A DNA stretch of 64,000 nt, from the NCBI GenBank assembly GCA_021030905.1, contig JAGFMI010000006.1, forward strand, positions 1,302,001 to 1,366,000, written 5' to 3'. The position numbers were made by a program, and so were the translations under genes. The first letter of the stretch is position 1; every line of letters begins with the position of its first letter. This DNA is from Pyrenula massariospora (lineage: Eukaryota; Ascomycota; Eurotiomycetes; Pyrenulales; Pyrenulaceae). Below the pieces are notes generated by a model that worked only from the letters and a program-made list of their open reading frames with translations, was not told the DNA's origin and did not search any database. Of this stretch, positions 34,194 through 45,595 are shown piece by piece.

Positions 34194-35957
34194 ATGCCTC
34201 ACGCAACCAGCATGCCGCATACAGGCTTTCAGGCCCTCATCCTATGTGGCCCTGGCGTGTCGTTGAACACGTTCACCTCAGTGCCGGCAGAATATCCCAA
34301 GGCACTAATACCAATAGCGAATAGACCCATGGTATGGTACGTCTTAGACTGGTGTTATCGCATGGGTGTATCCGACATTACCCTCATCACACCACCTCAA
34401 TCTCAACCAGCCATATCAGCTGCGCTTCAACAAAATCCATACCTCACCTCTTTGCCGCTACCTTCTCCTGATCTTCTGGCACCGTCAGATTTGACCTTTA
34501 CCACTGGCACTGCGGAATTAATTCGACTCAAAGCTGTTCAAGAAGTCATAAAATCAGATTTCTTACTTCTGCCATGTGACCTCGTCTGTGATGTCGCCGG
34601 AGAAATTTTCTTGGAGACTTGGATGACTCATCAAGGGGCCCTTGGCGGTGCAAGCGGTGGTGTTGATCTCGAAATCTCTGCGTCTGGCTCGGCTGGCTTA
34701 AGAGCCGAGAAAGGTGGCAGACGAGGCGGACTGAGCGTATGGTACAGTATTGCTAGCCGGGAAGAAAGCGTCAAAGGGGAAGAATGCGACTTTAATGCTA
34801 CAGTCAAACTTGACCACCTAGCCAACGATCCAACGATATCTCTTGGGGCATCTGGTCCTTCTGATCTTCATGGAACCCTCCGAAAGTTGGTCTATGCGAC
34901 TCCTATGGACAGCCTCCGCGAAGAATGTGCAGAAAATAAAGATCAGTGGCAGACCCGCGCATCGCTCCTCCGGCGTTATGGCTCCGTCAAAAACCTCACC
35001 AAATTTCGTGATTCTCATGTGTACTTTTTCCCTTACTGGATCAAAGACTTTGCGTGTCTGAACGAAGAATTCGAAAGTGTCAGCGAAGATTTAGTTGGCA
35101 CGTGGGCTAAAACGGATTGGCGAAAGCCTGGGTATCGAGCTCGTTTCAAAGCCCAAGAGTTGTTTCCCAAGCCAAAGAACTCAGAAATCGACGGTGATGA
35201 AGTTGCTCCCGCCGACCGTCCAATCGAGGAATCAATTGACCTTCTATCACTCAGCTCTACTTGCAATACTACTCCCCCAGCATCAATGTCAGTCCAAAAA
35301 GCTACCAAACCTCAATCATTCGCCTCCCGGGTTCCTACAGCCGACTCGCCACCCTCCTCCCTCTCGTCTACTATAGACCAAGAGCCGGCGATTCCACCTC
35401 CTTTACCCCCAATCCACGCCTACATTCACTCAGCCCACCCCAAATCCCCACTTATCCGTCGTGTGGATACGACTCCTCTCCTCCTCTCCGTCTCCATCCT
35501 CCTCGCCAAACTCCCTGCCTCGTCCACACGCACAAATGCCCCTCTCTGCCATCCCGCTAAAATCTCCCCTTCCGCCACCGTCGCGCCACGCACCACCATT
35601 ACCGCCGCGGACTGCTTAATCGGCGACAACGCCATCATCAACACCAAAACGACGATCAAAGAGTCTGTCATCGGCCCATCCGCATCAATCGGCCAAGGAT
35701 GCCGCGTGACGAAATGTGTCATAATGGACGGGGCCGTGGTCGGAGATCGATGCACGCTCGTAGGAACCGTTGTCGGGAAGAAGGCGGTTGTTGGAGAGAA
35801 GTGCAATCTGACGGACTGCGAGGTACAAGATGCGAACCACGTCACGGAGGGGACGGAGGAGAAGGGAGAGAAATTTCTGGTTGGTGGGTTGGAGGAGGAA
35901 GACGATGATGTGGTTGATGGGGAAGACGGCGGGGAGGATGACGGGCTTTTTGGGTGA
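34194..35957 (+). CDS. gcd1: translation initiation factor eIF2B subunit gamma (Gcd1 homolog)
   Basis: Intronless. Starting at ATG 34194 it gives 587 aa, near the length of yeast Gcd1 as I recall it (about 580). The frame is open 99 codons further upstream, to 33897. The N-terminal nucleotidyltransferase-like domain reads GFQALILCGPGVSLNTFTS, EYPKALIPIANRPMVWYVLD, DITLITPP and FLLLPCDLVCDVAGE. A Ser/Pro-rich linker (about residues 310-400) precedes a left-handed beta-helix of hexapeptide repeats (DCLIGDNAIINTKTTIKESV, IGQGCRVTKCVIMDGAVVGD). The protein ends in an acidic tail. eIF2B is the GDP/GTP exchange factor for eIF2 in the cytosol; gamma and epsilon form its catalytic subcomplex and mediate general amino-acid control. 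Confidence 0.9.
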   Translation: MPHATSMPHTGFQALILCGPGVSLNTFTSVPAEYPKALIPIANRPMVWYVLDWCYRMGVSDITLITPPQSQPAISAALQQNPYLTSLPLPSPDLLAPSDLTFTTGTAELIRLKAVQEVIKSDFLLLPCDLVCDVAGEIFLETWMTHQGALGGASGGVDLEISASGSAGLRAEKGGRRGGLSVWYSIASREESVKGEECDFNATVKLDHLANDPTISLGASGPSDLHGTLRKLVYATPMDSLREECAENKDQWQTRASLLRRYGSVKNLTKFRDSHVYFFPYWIKDFACLNEEFESVSEDLVGTWAKTDWRKPGYRARFKAQELFPKPKNSEIDGDEVAPADRPIEESIDLLSLSSTCNTTPPASMSVQKATKPQSFASRVPTADSPPSSLSSTIDQEPAIPPPLPPIHAYIHSAHPKSPLIRRVDTTPLLLSVSILLAKLPASSTRTNAPLCHPAKISPSATVAPRTTITAADCLIGDNAIINTKTTIKESVIGPSASIGQGCRVTKCVIMDGAVVGDRCTLVGTVVGKKAVVGEKCNLTDCEVQDANHVTEGTEEKGEKFLVGGLEEEDDDVVDGEDGGEDDGLFG

Positions 35958-36737
35958 AGGGGAAATCGGGCTGTGGAACCGTGCCCGTGTGTACGTACCA
36001 CTAAGTTTTGTGACGATCTGTCTGTCTCGTCTTGGTTGACAGTGTCACTGGCCTGGAACGATTGTGTTAGGGAACTTGATTGGGCGGGAACATTGACCGG
36101 CGCGCGGGCTCTTCGATTTTGGATGGCATATGTGACGAGGCATTCGACTCCTCGCCTTACCTACTAAAGTACCCGTCCTTGAGGGCCCGGAAGAGATGAG
36201 ACGAAATCAGGATCGAGACGAAAAAGAGAACTACGAGTCTCGTCTACCTGGATTGTAGAATAGACCATATAAAATTAGAATGAATACTTCCATGGGATAG
36301 CTTACTTTCACCTTGCTCGTGCTTTTATGCGAAGTCTCTTTCTATGCACTACGCCGTAGTCGCTCAGCGCTACAATCACTTTATCAACTGTCCCAAAATG
36401 AAAAGTCTTGCACGCCTGCCCCAGCAGACCAAGACAATGTCATTGATAACCTTTCTAGTCTTTCTCCTCTGCCCACCCCAAAACGCAAATCTTTGCTCTG
36501 ATTGCTCCCATATCCCCATCGACACAGACAAACAGCCGGACAAAGACCCCGTCTCCGACCGAAACAATGCCCATCCCACCTCCCCCCTCCTTTGTCCCCT
36601 CCCGTCAACCCCCATCCCCCAACCCCGTGCCGAAGTATTTCACCCCCCTCCGTATTCCCCCTTTTCCCTTCCTCAATCCAATCCGATCCCCAACCCCCAA
36701 GCCAACCCCCTAAAAGCAACCAAAAAAAAACGAAAAA
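35958..36737. other. intergenic with strongly C-rich tract
   Basis: 780 nt. The left part is the eIF2B gamma 3' flank. From about 36530 to 36720 the plus strand is very C-rich with few G residues, ending in an A-rich stretch (aaaaaaaaacgaaaaaatg) directly before the ATG at 36738. This is most easily read as promoter and 5' leader of the next small gene. Confidence 0.5.
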
Positions 36738-36953
36738 ATGTGTATAAAAACAACCACCCACTCCCTCTGCCGCTCCTGCGACAAGCTCCTGGGCACCTAC
36801 AACGGCACGTGGCGGGAATGCAAGAACCGCCGGCGCGGGAGGGCGTGTAAGCCCGAAGACGTCCGGGAGAGCACAAGGTTTGCGGCGGGGGAGTGCGAGA
36901 CGTGTTATCCGGGGAACGGGTTTGAGTATGTGGGGAGGAAGGCGGTGCCTTGA
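36738..36953 (+). CDS. small Cys-rich protein, unknown function
   Basis: Intronless 71-aa frame. Seven cysteines (positions 2, 11, 14, 28, 37, 53, 56) include two CxxC pairs, CRSC and CETC, with a basic middle (CKNRRRGRACK). There is no signal peptide, so a metal-binding cytosolic or nuclear protein is more likely than a secreted effector. The A-rich leader before ATG and the even Cys spacing favour a real gene. Small fungal proteins starting MC-TT with a Cys pair followed by TYNG are familiar to me as an unnamed group. Without transcript evidence it remains tentative. Confidence 0.5.
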   Translation: MCIKTTTHSLCRSCDKLLGTYNGTWRECKNRRRGRACKPEDVRESTRFAAGECETCYPGNGFEYVGRKAVP

Positions 36954-39466
36954 GGTGGGATGGTAGAGGTTTATGGGGGACGAGATTGGGAGAATGGTAA
37001 ATTTAATTTTGAAGGTAATGTATAGATTTGGAGAGACGTGTAGAAATTGGTGCGAGCCGGTGTTAGGTGGGGAATTTCTTCGATTGCACGTGAACAAAGT
37101 TGATGCGGAGCTGAGACTGTGCACATAAAAGAATTTACAGAGATATTGGTGCCTCCTTGGGGAATGACTGAGATCGGATGCAGGTTCCGATCGTACAACC
37201 AGGTGCGGGCATGAAGTCATGATACATGTGGTGACAGATGAAAGCTCCAGAGCCTACCCTTTCCCTGCCTTTCTGGCACTTACGGGAACATAGCCTTTAA
37301 AGTAGGATGCCGACATCCCAAAGGTGACAGTGTGCTGGCTGCAGGAGCACTTTAGCCTTCTGATATGTCTAGGGTATATCTGTCCGGCTACCGAAGTAAA
37401 TTTGGCTGTATGTGACCGTCGTCCCATACGCACCAAGCATGGAGAGAGAGGAACAAGTCACGTTGTAGTATGAAGCGATATTGCACAATTAGCGATCTCG
37501 CTGAAACCAGCAGAGTATATAGAGTCTTCGGTATTCAAATAGTACGCAACCATGCAAACTTATCTCTTTCAAATGATCGACGATATAATAAAAGTCGAGT
37601 AGCTGCTAGACCAAGTTGCTGATATGGTCGACGAGTCTTGGAATGTTCGCAACATGCTCTTTAGACTTTTTGGGCGCGGACAAGCGTGTCCGAATCGAGG
37701 AGCATGTAAAGCTCACGCTCGCGGTTGTGCTCATTAATATATCGAGATAACACATGATCACATTCCACAAACCGCAGAGGGTAATCGCTTCGAGTCGCAA
37801 GGGGCTTGAATGGAAGGTTCAAGCAAGCTGTTAGCAGTGTTTGTCACCAGAGTGGGAGCCTCTATGCAAGCATGGTCGGCAGGCTTGTCAGAGTCAGGAC
37901 AGTTGCGGGACGCACAACCGCATCCCGGCGCTTTCTATATTGCTCCGTGAGCGCTTGGGAGGTCTTGGTGCGTGGGGTGGTCGCACAAGATGGTAGGGAT
38001 TTTCCTTTGTCCAAATCTCGGACGGTGGATGTGCAATTTCACGAGATGTTGTCTTTTCAAAATTTGGGCCAAGCTCATCTTGTTTAAATGCCTGTGTAGA
38101 TTGCTATCAGGCACCACTCTTGCTTGGTCAATCTCTGCTCGGAGTCAACCGAAAGAGACGCGATCAAGTCGAAACGCTGAAGCGTGTAGCGGAGGAAATC
38201 AGGAGCGCCGAGCGGGCGGTAATGATGGTCCTGATGGGCGCTTGGCGAGTCGAAGGCGGTTTAGCGGGGGGGAATTGAAACGGCGGCCGGCAGGCGGAAC
38301 GAGAATCACCGGAGCCCCCAGACCCAATCGTCGGCCTCCCAAGACGCCCGGCTGAAGGAATTTTCAACCACCGCTGAAACTTCTCTCCTATCCCCTTCAC
38401 CCGACCATGAAACTCTCTTCTTCTGGTCCACTGCTTTGTTGCCTCTTGCAGCTTCTACAGCCGCGAAGGCTCAAGGACTGGCTAGAGCTTGCCTTCTTGG
38501 CCTTTTCCACCTATCTCCACTGGCGGTCTGGAATACAGCAGAGTGGCTGAAAGCTGCCCTAGCACCCCCGTACTAGCTCTCCTCCACCAATATGACGTGA
38601 ATGCGCACAACGATGGACCATGTTGAGCCTATCGTGTGGCGGCAGGGGAAGGAGAGAGCTTCCACCGGAAACAGGTCAACATCGCGGAGGTCTTCTTGAG
38701 CTCCAATTTCCCACTTCTCGTGACCGGCTGCAAGACCATCAACCTTTCTTACTGTGTTTCCTTCATTCATTCTCAAGCGTTAACGTAAACAGTAGAACTG
38801 ACTCTCCATTCATTTCTTAACACTCGTCTCTGCATAGAGTGCAATTTTGACTGCTCTGTTTTACCCGAAAGCACTATCCCAACTGCTGCTATTGACCGTA
38901 TCAATACACCTTCGAACCTGGCATTGGGTAGAAAAAAGTTTCCTATCCCGGTCCGACGGCCCGCTTATTGACAGAATCGCTACATCAGGGTGTGTACTCA
39001 GAAACGCATGGTTGGGACTCGAAGCCACTGACATGCGTCTCTGAACAGGTTCGCCATGATTTCCGCTGCGCGATGGCCTTTGTTACATCCAGTATATCGA
39101 GCTAAGCTCTGATGGCTGATGCGTCGTCGTCGCTTTGTTATTGTCGGATTGGTGGTCGTTCCGTCACCTAAGGCAATTGAAAGAGTTGATTCATACAAGT
39201 CCTTTATTCACGAACAAAGTGCCTTTATTGACCACCTAAAGAAGTTTGCTCATCCGGCCGCCGTCTGAAGGCGTCACGTCTTAGCTCCAAGGGCTTTGAC
39301 AATTTATGCTTGCAGATTATTTTGTCATACGCATCATCGAATACTCACCGTCGCCTTCGATTCTTTCGTTACAGATTTACCCCGCGAAGATTCCCTGTCA
39401 ACAACAAACAAAGCCTTGCTGCGTGAGGCTCACATCCCAGACACCCGTTAGGGACAAAGAAACATT
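36954..39466. other. 2.5 kb intergenic region
   Basis: No convincing gene. Frames are at most about 127 codons and without motifs. It must include the promoter of the ferric reductase at its right end. I looked for iron-type GATA sites but did not see a convincing cluster. No tRNA, hairpin terminator or repeat stands out. Confidence 0.5.
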
Positions 39467-41482
39467 ATGCCGGCCATGATGCACCAGTATACTGACACAG
39501 TCTTTCACAACCTTCGAGCTCGGAGCTCAGCAATGGATGGCTCTTTTGACAGCCAACTAGGGCCAACTGGTGTCTTTCCAAGAAATCCAGAGAACACTCC
39601 TCTGGGCTCGAGCACAACATCTACCATCAATCCGTCAGGCACGAACATTATACCGTACACGCACGGCCTTACCGGCGTGAAGCTTTCATTGGATCTATTT
39701 TTGTTCGCATGTCTCTGGGCGTCTATCGGTTTTTGTACTCTGCTCATTCTAATCGGACGCATTACACAGATATGGAACAATCATCAACGACATCTCTACT
39801 CGCTCAATGCGAATCCGAGGCAGCAGAACTACTGGACGTATGATAAGACAAGCATATGGCCGTGGCTAAAGAAAAATGTTATCTATGCGCCACTCGGGAG
39901 GAAGAGGCATAACCGAGAATTCCGATTTTCAGAGGCCATTAATGTCGGAACCCTGCCTTCAAGATTTCACACTTTTCTCTTGGTAATCTATGTCGCAAGC
40001 AATTTTGCTTACACCCTCATTCTGGATTACAGGAACCCGAACAAAGCGTCCTTGATCGCTGAGGTTCGCGGCCGAAGTGGCGGTCTCGCAGTGGTGAATA
40101 TGGTCCCTTTGATCATTTTAGCAGGCAGGAACAACCCGATGATCCCGCTATTAAAAGTTAGCTTCGACACGTACAATTTGTTCCACAGATGGATCGGCCG
40201 TCTTGTGATTGTCGAGTCAATAATCCACACAATTGCCTGGAGTGCAAACTCTATCGCAGCCAAAGGGCTCAACGACACCCTTTCCGAGATTCCCAACAAC
40301 AACTTCCTACTTTGCGGCACTCTTGGCACAGTCGCCATGTTGATTATTCTCTTTCAGACACCATCAGTGGTCCGACACGCCTTCTACGAAACATTCCTCC
40401 ACCTACATCAATTTCTCGCCTTCCTCTCCATCCTTGTCATTTACATTCATCTTGAGGTTGCCAAGTTGCCAGCACTGCCCTTCATTCGCCTTGGTGCAGG
40501 GCTTTGGCTTGCAGAGCGGATCATGCGTATTGCGCGAATGGCTCGTCTCAACTTTTCCCGACACAATGGTCTCACCAAGGTCCTAGTCGAGGCTCTCCCT
40601 GGAGAAGCTTGCCGCGTGACCTTCCACCTGCCAAACCACGTGACTGTCCGACCTGGAAGTCATGTATACGCCTATCTCCCGAAAGTTTCTTGGTGGATGT
40701 CCCACCCTTTCAGCGTGGCGTGGACGGACACGGCTTCTGAACCCGCAACAGGCGCGCGAGACCTTTCTTACCAACCATCATCACCCTCTACTCCACAACC
40801 ACCTCTATCGCCGTCCTCATTTGAGAAGCGACTTGATGGACCCAACTCTGATCTCATCTTGCCATGGAAACAGAAGAAGATGCCCACGTCCGTGTCTCTC
40901 GTTATGGCCAAACGCACCGGCATGACGCGCCAGCTGTACGACTCAGCGTCTGCCGCGCCTAACAGGCAATTGGTGATTTCCGGGTTAATCGAGGGTCCGT
41001 ACTCTGGCCACGACAGCCTTCGCTCCTACGGCACTGTTCTGCTGTTCGCGGGTGGTGCAGGGATCACTCACCACCTCGTCCAAATCCGCCATCTTCTTGC
41101 CTGCTCCGTTGCCGGAACGGTAGCAACACGCAAAATTGTGCTCGTGTGGAGCGTCCGCAGCGTTGAGATGCTCAGCTGGGTTCGGCCATGGATGGACGAG
41201 ATCCTATCCATGGAAGGACGTCGCGAAAGACTCACGATCAAGCTCTTCGTCACTAAGCCTAAGAGCCCACGAGAAGTCGTCAGCCCTAGCCAGACCGTTC
41301 AGATGTTCCCCGGACGATGCAAACCGAACGTGGTGATTGACGACGAGTGGCCTACGAGGATCGGGGCAGTGGGTGTGAGTGTCTGTGGCCCAGGCGCATT
41401 TGCGGATGAGGTTCGGAACGCGGTTAGAGAGAGATTACACTGGGGATCCATGGATTTCCTAGAAGAAGGATTCACTTGGTAA
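39467..41482 (+). CDS. ferric reductase family NADPH oxidoreductase (FRE type)
   Basis: Intronless 671-aa frame. After a membrane segment (about residues 73-97) comes the ferric-reductase heme domain. Candidate b-heme ligands are His240 and His254 (NLFHRWIGRL, IIHTIAW) on one helix, and His314 and His328 (LHLHQFLAF, VIYIHLE) on another, each pair 14 residues apart as the family requires. The FAD motif HPFSVAW lies at 413, preceded by VRPGSHVYAYLP. The NADPH site reads LLFAGGAGITHH near residue 525, and a CGPGAFADEV motif lies near the C-terminus. It moves electrons from cytosolic NADPH across the plasma membrane to reduce extracellular Fe(III) or Cu(II) before uptake. No permease or multicopper oxidase partner is adjacent. 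The first ATG was used. Confidence 0.88.
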   Translation: MPAMMHQYTDTVFHNLRARSSAMDGSFDSQLGPTGVFPRNPENTPLGSSTTSTINPSGTNIIPYTHGLTGVKLSLDLFLFACLWASIGFCTLLILIGRITQIWNNHQRHLYSLNANPRQQNYWTYDKTSIWPWLKKNVIYAPLGRKRHNREFRFSEAINVGTLPSRFHTFLLVIYVASNFAYTLILDYRNPNKASLIAEVRGRSGGLAVVNMVPLIILAGRNNPMIPLLKVSFDTYNLFHRWIGRLVIVESIIHTIAWSANSIAAKGLNDTLSEIPNNNFLLCGTLGTVAMLIILFQTPSVVRHAFYETFLHLHQFLAFLSILVIYIHLEVAKLPALPFIRLGAGLWLAERIMRIARMARLNFSRHNGLTKVLVEALPGEACRVTFHLPNHVTVRPGSHVYAYLPKVSWWMSHPFSVAWTDTASEPATGARDLSYQPSSPSTPQPPLSPSSFEKRLDGPNSDLILPWKQKKMPTSVSLVMAKRTGMTRQLYDSASAAPNRQLVISGLIEGPYSGHDSLRSYGTVLLFAGGAGITHHLVQIRHLLACSVAGTVATRKIVLVWSVRSVEMLSWVRPWMDEILSMEGRRERLTIKLFVTKPKSPREVVSPSQTVQMFPGRCKPNVVIDDEWPTRIGAVGVSVCGPGAFADEVRNAVRERLHWGSMDFLEEGFTW

Positions 41483-43053
41483 ATATGAATAGATCATGAA
41501 TCTGGAATACACCAGACTCCTAGAGATACTTTTGTTCAAACGCATATAGCCTTAGCCGTTTAATGTCTTGTACATACATACAGAATACGCGGATAAATTT
41601 TCTTGATCCAACTGACTCGCTCCATCGTTTTGTAGCTTATAAAGATAGAGACGTAAATATGCACTCTGACAAATCAAGGAAGCGTGGAGGAGATGTAGAT
41701 CCCAATCTAAAGAGATAGCGCTTCAGCCTCAAATCGGCCGTCCAGATCTAACATCCCAGTATAGCCCCAGAATCGTTGTAGAGCTGACGAGACGGGCGAC
41801 GCCACAGGGGCTGTCAAAGACGTGGCGCTGACCTACTCTAGAACCCGGAGATATCAAGTGGCTGATTGTATAGATACAGAAACAATAGTCCTCCCACGTC
41901 CGGATCTTCGGAAGCCTCTTTGTAAGATAAGATGAGATCTACTTGCTCGGGGGAAAAGCCACCGGCTCAAGAAGTCAAGGTGACAGGGAGCGCCACAGCC
42001 ACCACTGCTGGCAGAGGAGGGTCATTCGAGGAATCGCTGCTTCTTTGGGCACAGCGGATTGAAGGAAAATAAACTCATTTGCCTATCCTCGCATCCTATC
42101 CTCAACTCGCTGAACCTGGCTTGGACTTTGGCATTACAGCCTGTTTTTGCTCGCCTCTTCTCCGCTCCGCCAAGCGGTTTGTGTGACGAAAGAGCGGTGA
42201 TGAGCACACGTTCCTGAACTGCTTCAGCACAATTCCATCGCCAGCATATCCGAAAGCTTAACATGCAGGTCTGTGTAACCGAAGGCGAGAGATGCTACGG
42301 TGCCGGGCCTCCGTGAATTCAACTAGATTGTTCCCGCAGCTTTCGAAACACATTATCATTGACGACACCACCTTCCATGTTTTGACGTGCGTCTCTGACA
42401 GCTACTGGTCTGGGAGATCATTTTGCGCTCAGGTCGCCGACTTGTTGAATTCCCCTGTCAAGAACGTGCCCTTGCTACGATCCTTCAGTATTTAGGCTGG
42501 AGCGTGTCGCCTTGCCATACCCTTTTGACATGCCGTGCCGCAGCCACCGTGCGCTCTGGAAAGCTAAATAAATGACCGTCAGCTCCACAATTCCTTCTCC
42601 TGGTAACTGAGCCGTTTGCACAGATCTCATATGTGCCCTGGCACTGAACATCACGCATCGCATTTCTAACCTTCTCTGCCTTCGCGATCTTTCCGCACAG
42701 CCCCCCGCGAGAACTAATCACGCTCGCCTTCCCCAATGGTCGTCACCAAAATGGTCGGCCTGGCTTATGGCGTAAAGCCCCAGATACCGCTGACTGCTCA
42801 GACCGTTCCCAAATCAGGATACCGGAGTAATGCGAATTCCCTGACGAAATGGGTCATTCGAGGAGGCTGCACAGAGGCTGGTCGCGGCGCTCTCCGTGTA
42901 TGGCTACGCCCATACAGAGGCTCTGTAAACATGTCCTTGGTTAAAAGCGGGCAGGACCCCTCTCATCCTTTAGGAAATGCCTTTTGCCCTAACCTGTTTT
43001 TCTTTTGCAGAGAATCAACGTCTGTATGATGTCTTTATGCTGCAGCGTTGATC
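41483..43053. other. intergenic, no gene seen
   Basis: About 1.6 kb between the ferric reductase and the Pth11-like receptor, both on plus. Only short, motif-free frames on both strands (largest about 97 codons, 42736-43029). It probably contains the receptor promoter at its right end. Confidence 0.5.
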
Positions 43054-44854
43054 ATGAGTAACAATGGTTTTCCTCCCAATTCAGTTATTGCGAGCTGGCC
43101 AACGCCCAACTACACCAATCCCGTCACCCACGGCTCTGCTTATACTGTTGTTTCTTTGATCTTCGGTATCCTTGCTTTGGTTTTCTTCTCCGCCAGACTT
43201 TACTCCCGTTTCTTGGTCACGCGCGCGCCTGGCTTTGATGACTTCTTCTGTGGGATTGGCCTGGTAAATCTGGCTGACCCGAGATGCTGGAAGAGACGGC
43301 TGATATGTTGCATAGGTACTAGCGATAGCAAATGGAATCTTGGTTGCTATTGGTTAGTCTTTCGACACATAAAGTTCCATTTAAGCTGACAATCTACCCA
43401 GCAATAAAGGACTATGGAGTCGGAAGGCATGCCTGGGACGTTCCCATCCAGGACCTCGTCCCCCTGCGAAAGGTACAATCTTGCGTTTGATCTCTCTTCT
43501 CAATACGCGACCTGACGTGGTCATTCTCCAGAACCAATATGCCTCCATCTGGCTCAATTACCTTGCCTTAGGTTTCATCAAAATTAGCATTCTCCTCTTC
43601 TACCGCCGCCTCTCCATCTCCTTCCCCAAGGGATTTCTTTATGCTACCTATCTCGGTCTCGCCTACAATGGGCTCTTCATTCTCTCTTTCGCCATTGTCC
43701 TGTGCCTCCTCTGCCGGCCCCTTGACGCCTACTGGCTCCGCTTCAACCTCTCCTGGATCGTCAATCCCACTCACCATCCGACATGCCTCGACGAAGGGAC
43801 CCTTTTCTCTATTGCCGGAATCCTCTCCTGCGTTGGCGACCTCTACACCACTACCGTCCCGCTCTGCTTGATCGTATACCTATCCCTCCCGCAATCGCAG
43901 AAAATGGCGCTCTATGCGCTCTTTGCGTGTGGTTACGTCATCGTTGTTTTCGGAATCGTGCGAACTGTGGTCTTATGGAGAGTCTTTCACGATCCAAAGT
44001 ATGACATGTCGTGGCTGCTGTGGGAATACTGGGTCTGGAACATGCTTGAGTTGTTCTTAGCGATTATTGCTGCAAGCGCGTCCGCGAATAAACCGCTTGT
44101 TAGACGGTGGCTCGTTGATCCTATTTATCGCTTCGCGGGAAGTAGATTGTCAGGAACGACAGCGAGAGGAAGCAGCAATCCAAGCAAAAGTAGCTCAAAA
44201 CGGCGGAGCGGGACAACCTACAGTGATCTGGAGAGTGGGACAGTGGATGGAGAGGAAGCCTATGAGATTAATGAATACGGTCGTGTTACGGCCGTGCGGT
44301 CTGCGACTCCGAGAGGAGAAAAGAAAGCAAAGAAGAGCACCGCTACTAGCCCGACTGCATCGGCTTCCACCTCTACCCCGGAGCCATTCCGCCCGCATCC
44401 AGCAGTTCGAATAGACACCTTTCGAGCCCATCCCCACGCCCGCACAGAATCCTTTTCCAAACCCTCTTCGCCTATAGCACCGATCATCGTTCAGCACAAG
44501 AAATCACACTCACGCACGCGCACCGTGTCATCCGCCGGGTCGACTACACTCCTCCGCTCCGAGCCATCAATCCGCACTCTAACCATGCACAGCCCTCCAC
44601 CGGTGACGCCTCCTCCTCCTCCTCCCTCGACATCGCGCACGACGCCGAGACCGTGGGATCCAAGGACCGGGGCGGAAGATGAGTGGCCGCTCAGGTCTCC
44701 ACTAACGTCTCATCCACCCACACGAACTAGTAACGACCAACACGACGAAGGAAGAGAGGAAGACGGAATATTTCCAGTGTATCCGCTAGGGGACGCGAGG
44801 AATTTACCGGCGTTGGGAGGGAGGAGTTGGCTATTGCCGCCGCGCGGTGATTGA
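43054..44854 (+). CDS. Pth11/SAT4-like rhodopsin-domain integral membrane protein
   Basis: CDS join(43054..43263,43316..43352,43402..43472,43532..44854), 546 aa, with a 37-nt second exon. Splicing gives the family sequence GFDDFFCGIGLVLAIANGI, then AIKDYGVGRHAWDV and QYASIWLNYLALGFIKISIL. Seven hydrophobic segments span about residues 28-345: an extracellular Asn-rich N-terminus, the VTRAPGFDDF motif after helix 1, GRHAWD, FYRRL, and WLLWEYWVWNMLELFLAII in helix 7. The long Ser/Pro-rich cytoplasmic tail (about 350-546) has basic patches. No CFEM domain precedes the helices. Related proteins include Magnaporthe Pth11, proposed to sense surface cues; a true GPCR function is unproven for most members. 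The small exons and all phases close without a stop. Confidence 0.85.
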
Positions 44855-45595
44855 GGTTTCTTGATATATGATATGAGATGATACCCAATACATGCACGGA
44901 GGAGGTCTGTTTTTGTTTTCCTAGACCGGAAGCATAAATGTCCGTACCGCAAGGTCACCAGGTCGTGTACTTTCGGTAGATGGCTGAAAAGGTGCACTGT
45001 ACATAGCGAAGTGAGAATAGGATCAAATTGATTTACCTCAGATTTCATTCTGTTCAGAAAAGAGAAAGGAACCGAGCTTGTGCGTGAGTAGCCTGTCCCA
45101 TCTTGGTGAGCCAACGTTAAGTGATTGTTGTCGGTAGTGTCCGGCCGAAGGACTAGTTTTGGCTTAGCTAACTGATGAGCTACTACGGCGGGTACGGTTG
45201 AGTCATTAAAGATGCTTTGCTGGCGAAACGCATGGATCATCAAATTACAATGCCTCACACGGCTGTTCGGAATTCAGCCGTGATCCCCTGCAAGTATAGT
45301 ATTCCAATTCTATTGTCGTTTTGTGCTGCCTAGTCCAACAACTCCCTGCTGAATTTCCCTGCCTACACCCTGGATTGAAAATCCTTTCCGCTCCGCTTAT
45401 ACCTTAGCTTCTGCAATCCTAGCATTTCCTCAAGTACGCTACAAATGTGCAATTTTGTTTCAACCTCCTGATATAATCAAAGAGCGGAAACCCTCTCCAA
45501 CCGACATTGAGCTACTCTATCCTCCAAATTTTTATCTTTTCCATTTCAGCTCATCTATCCCTTTGTCATCATTCCCTCAGATTCCCACCCCCAAC
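44855..45595. other. intergenic, no gene seen
   Basis: 741 nt. A minus-strand frame (44710-45258) overlaps the receptor 3' end and shows no motif. The stretch before 45596 is CT-rich and serves as the probable leader of the next gene, whose frame stays open upstream to 45455. Confidence 0.45.

Noticed and set aside
45455-45595. Upstream extension of the second F-box-like protein
   Set aside because: The family starts close to LPYELR; the upstream codons read like a 5' leader.
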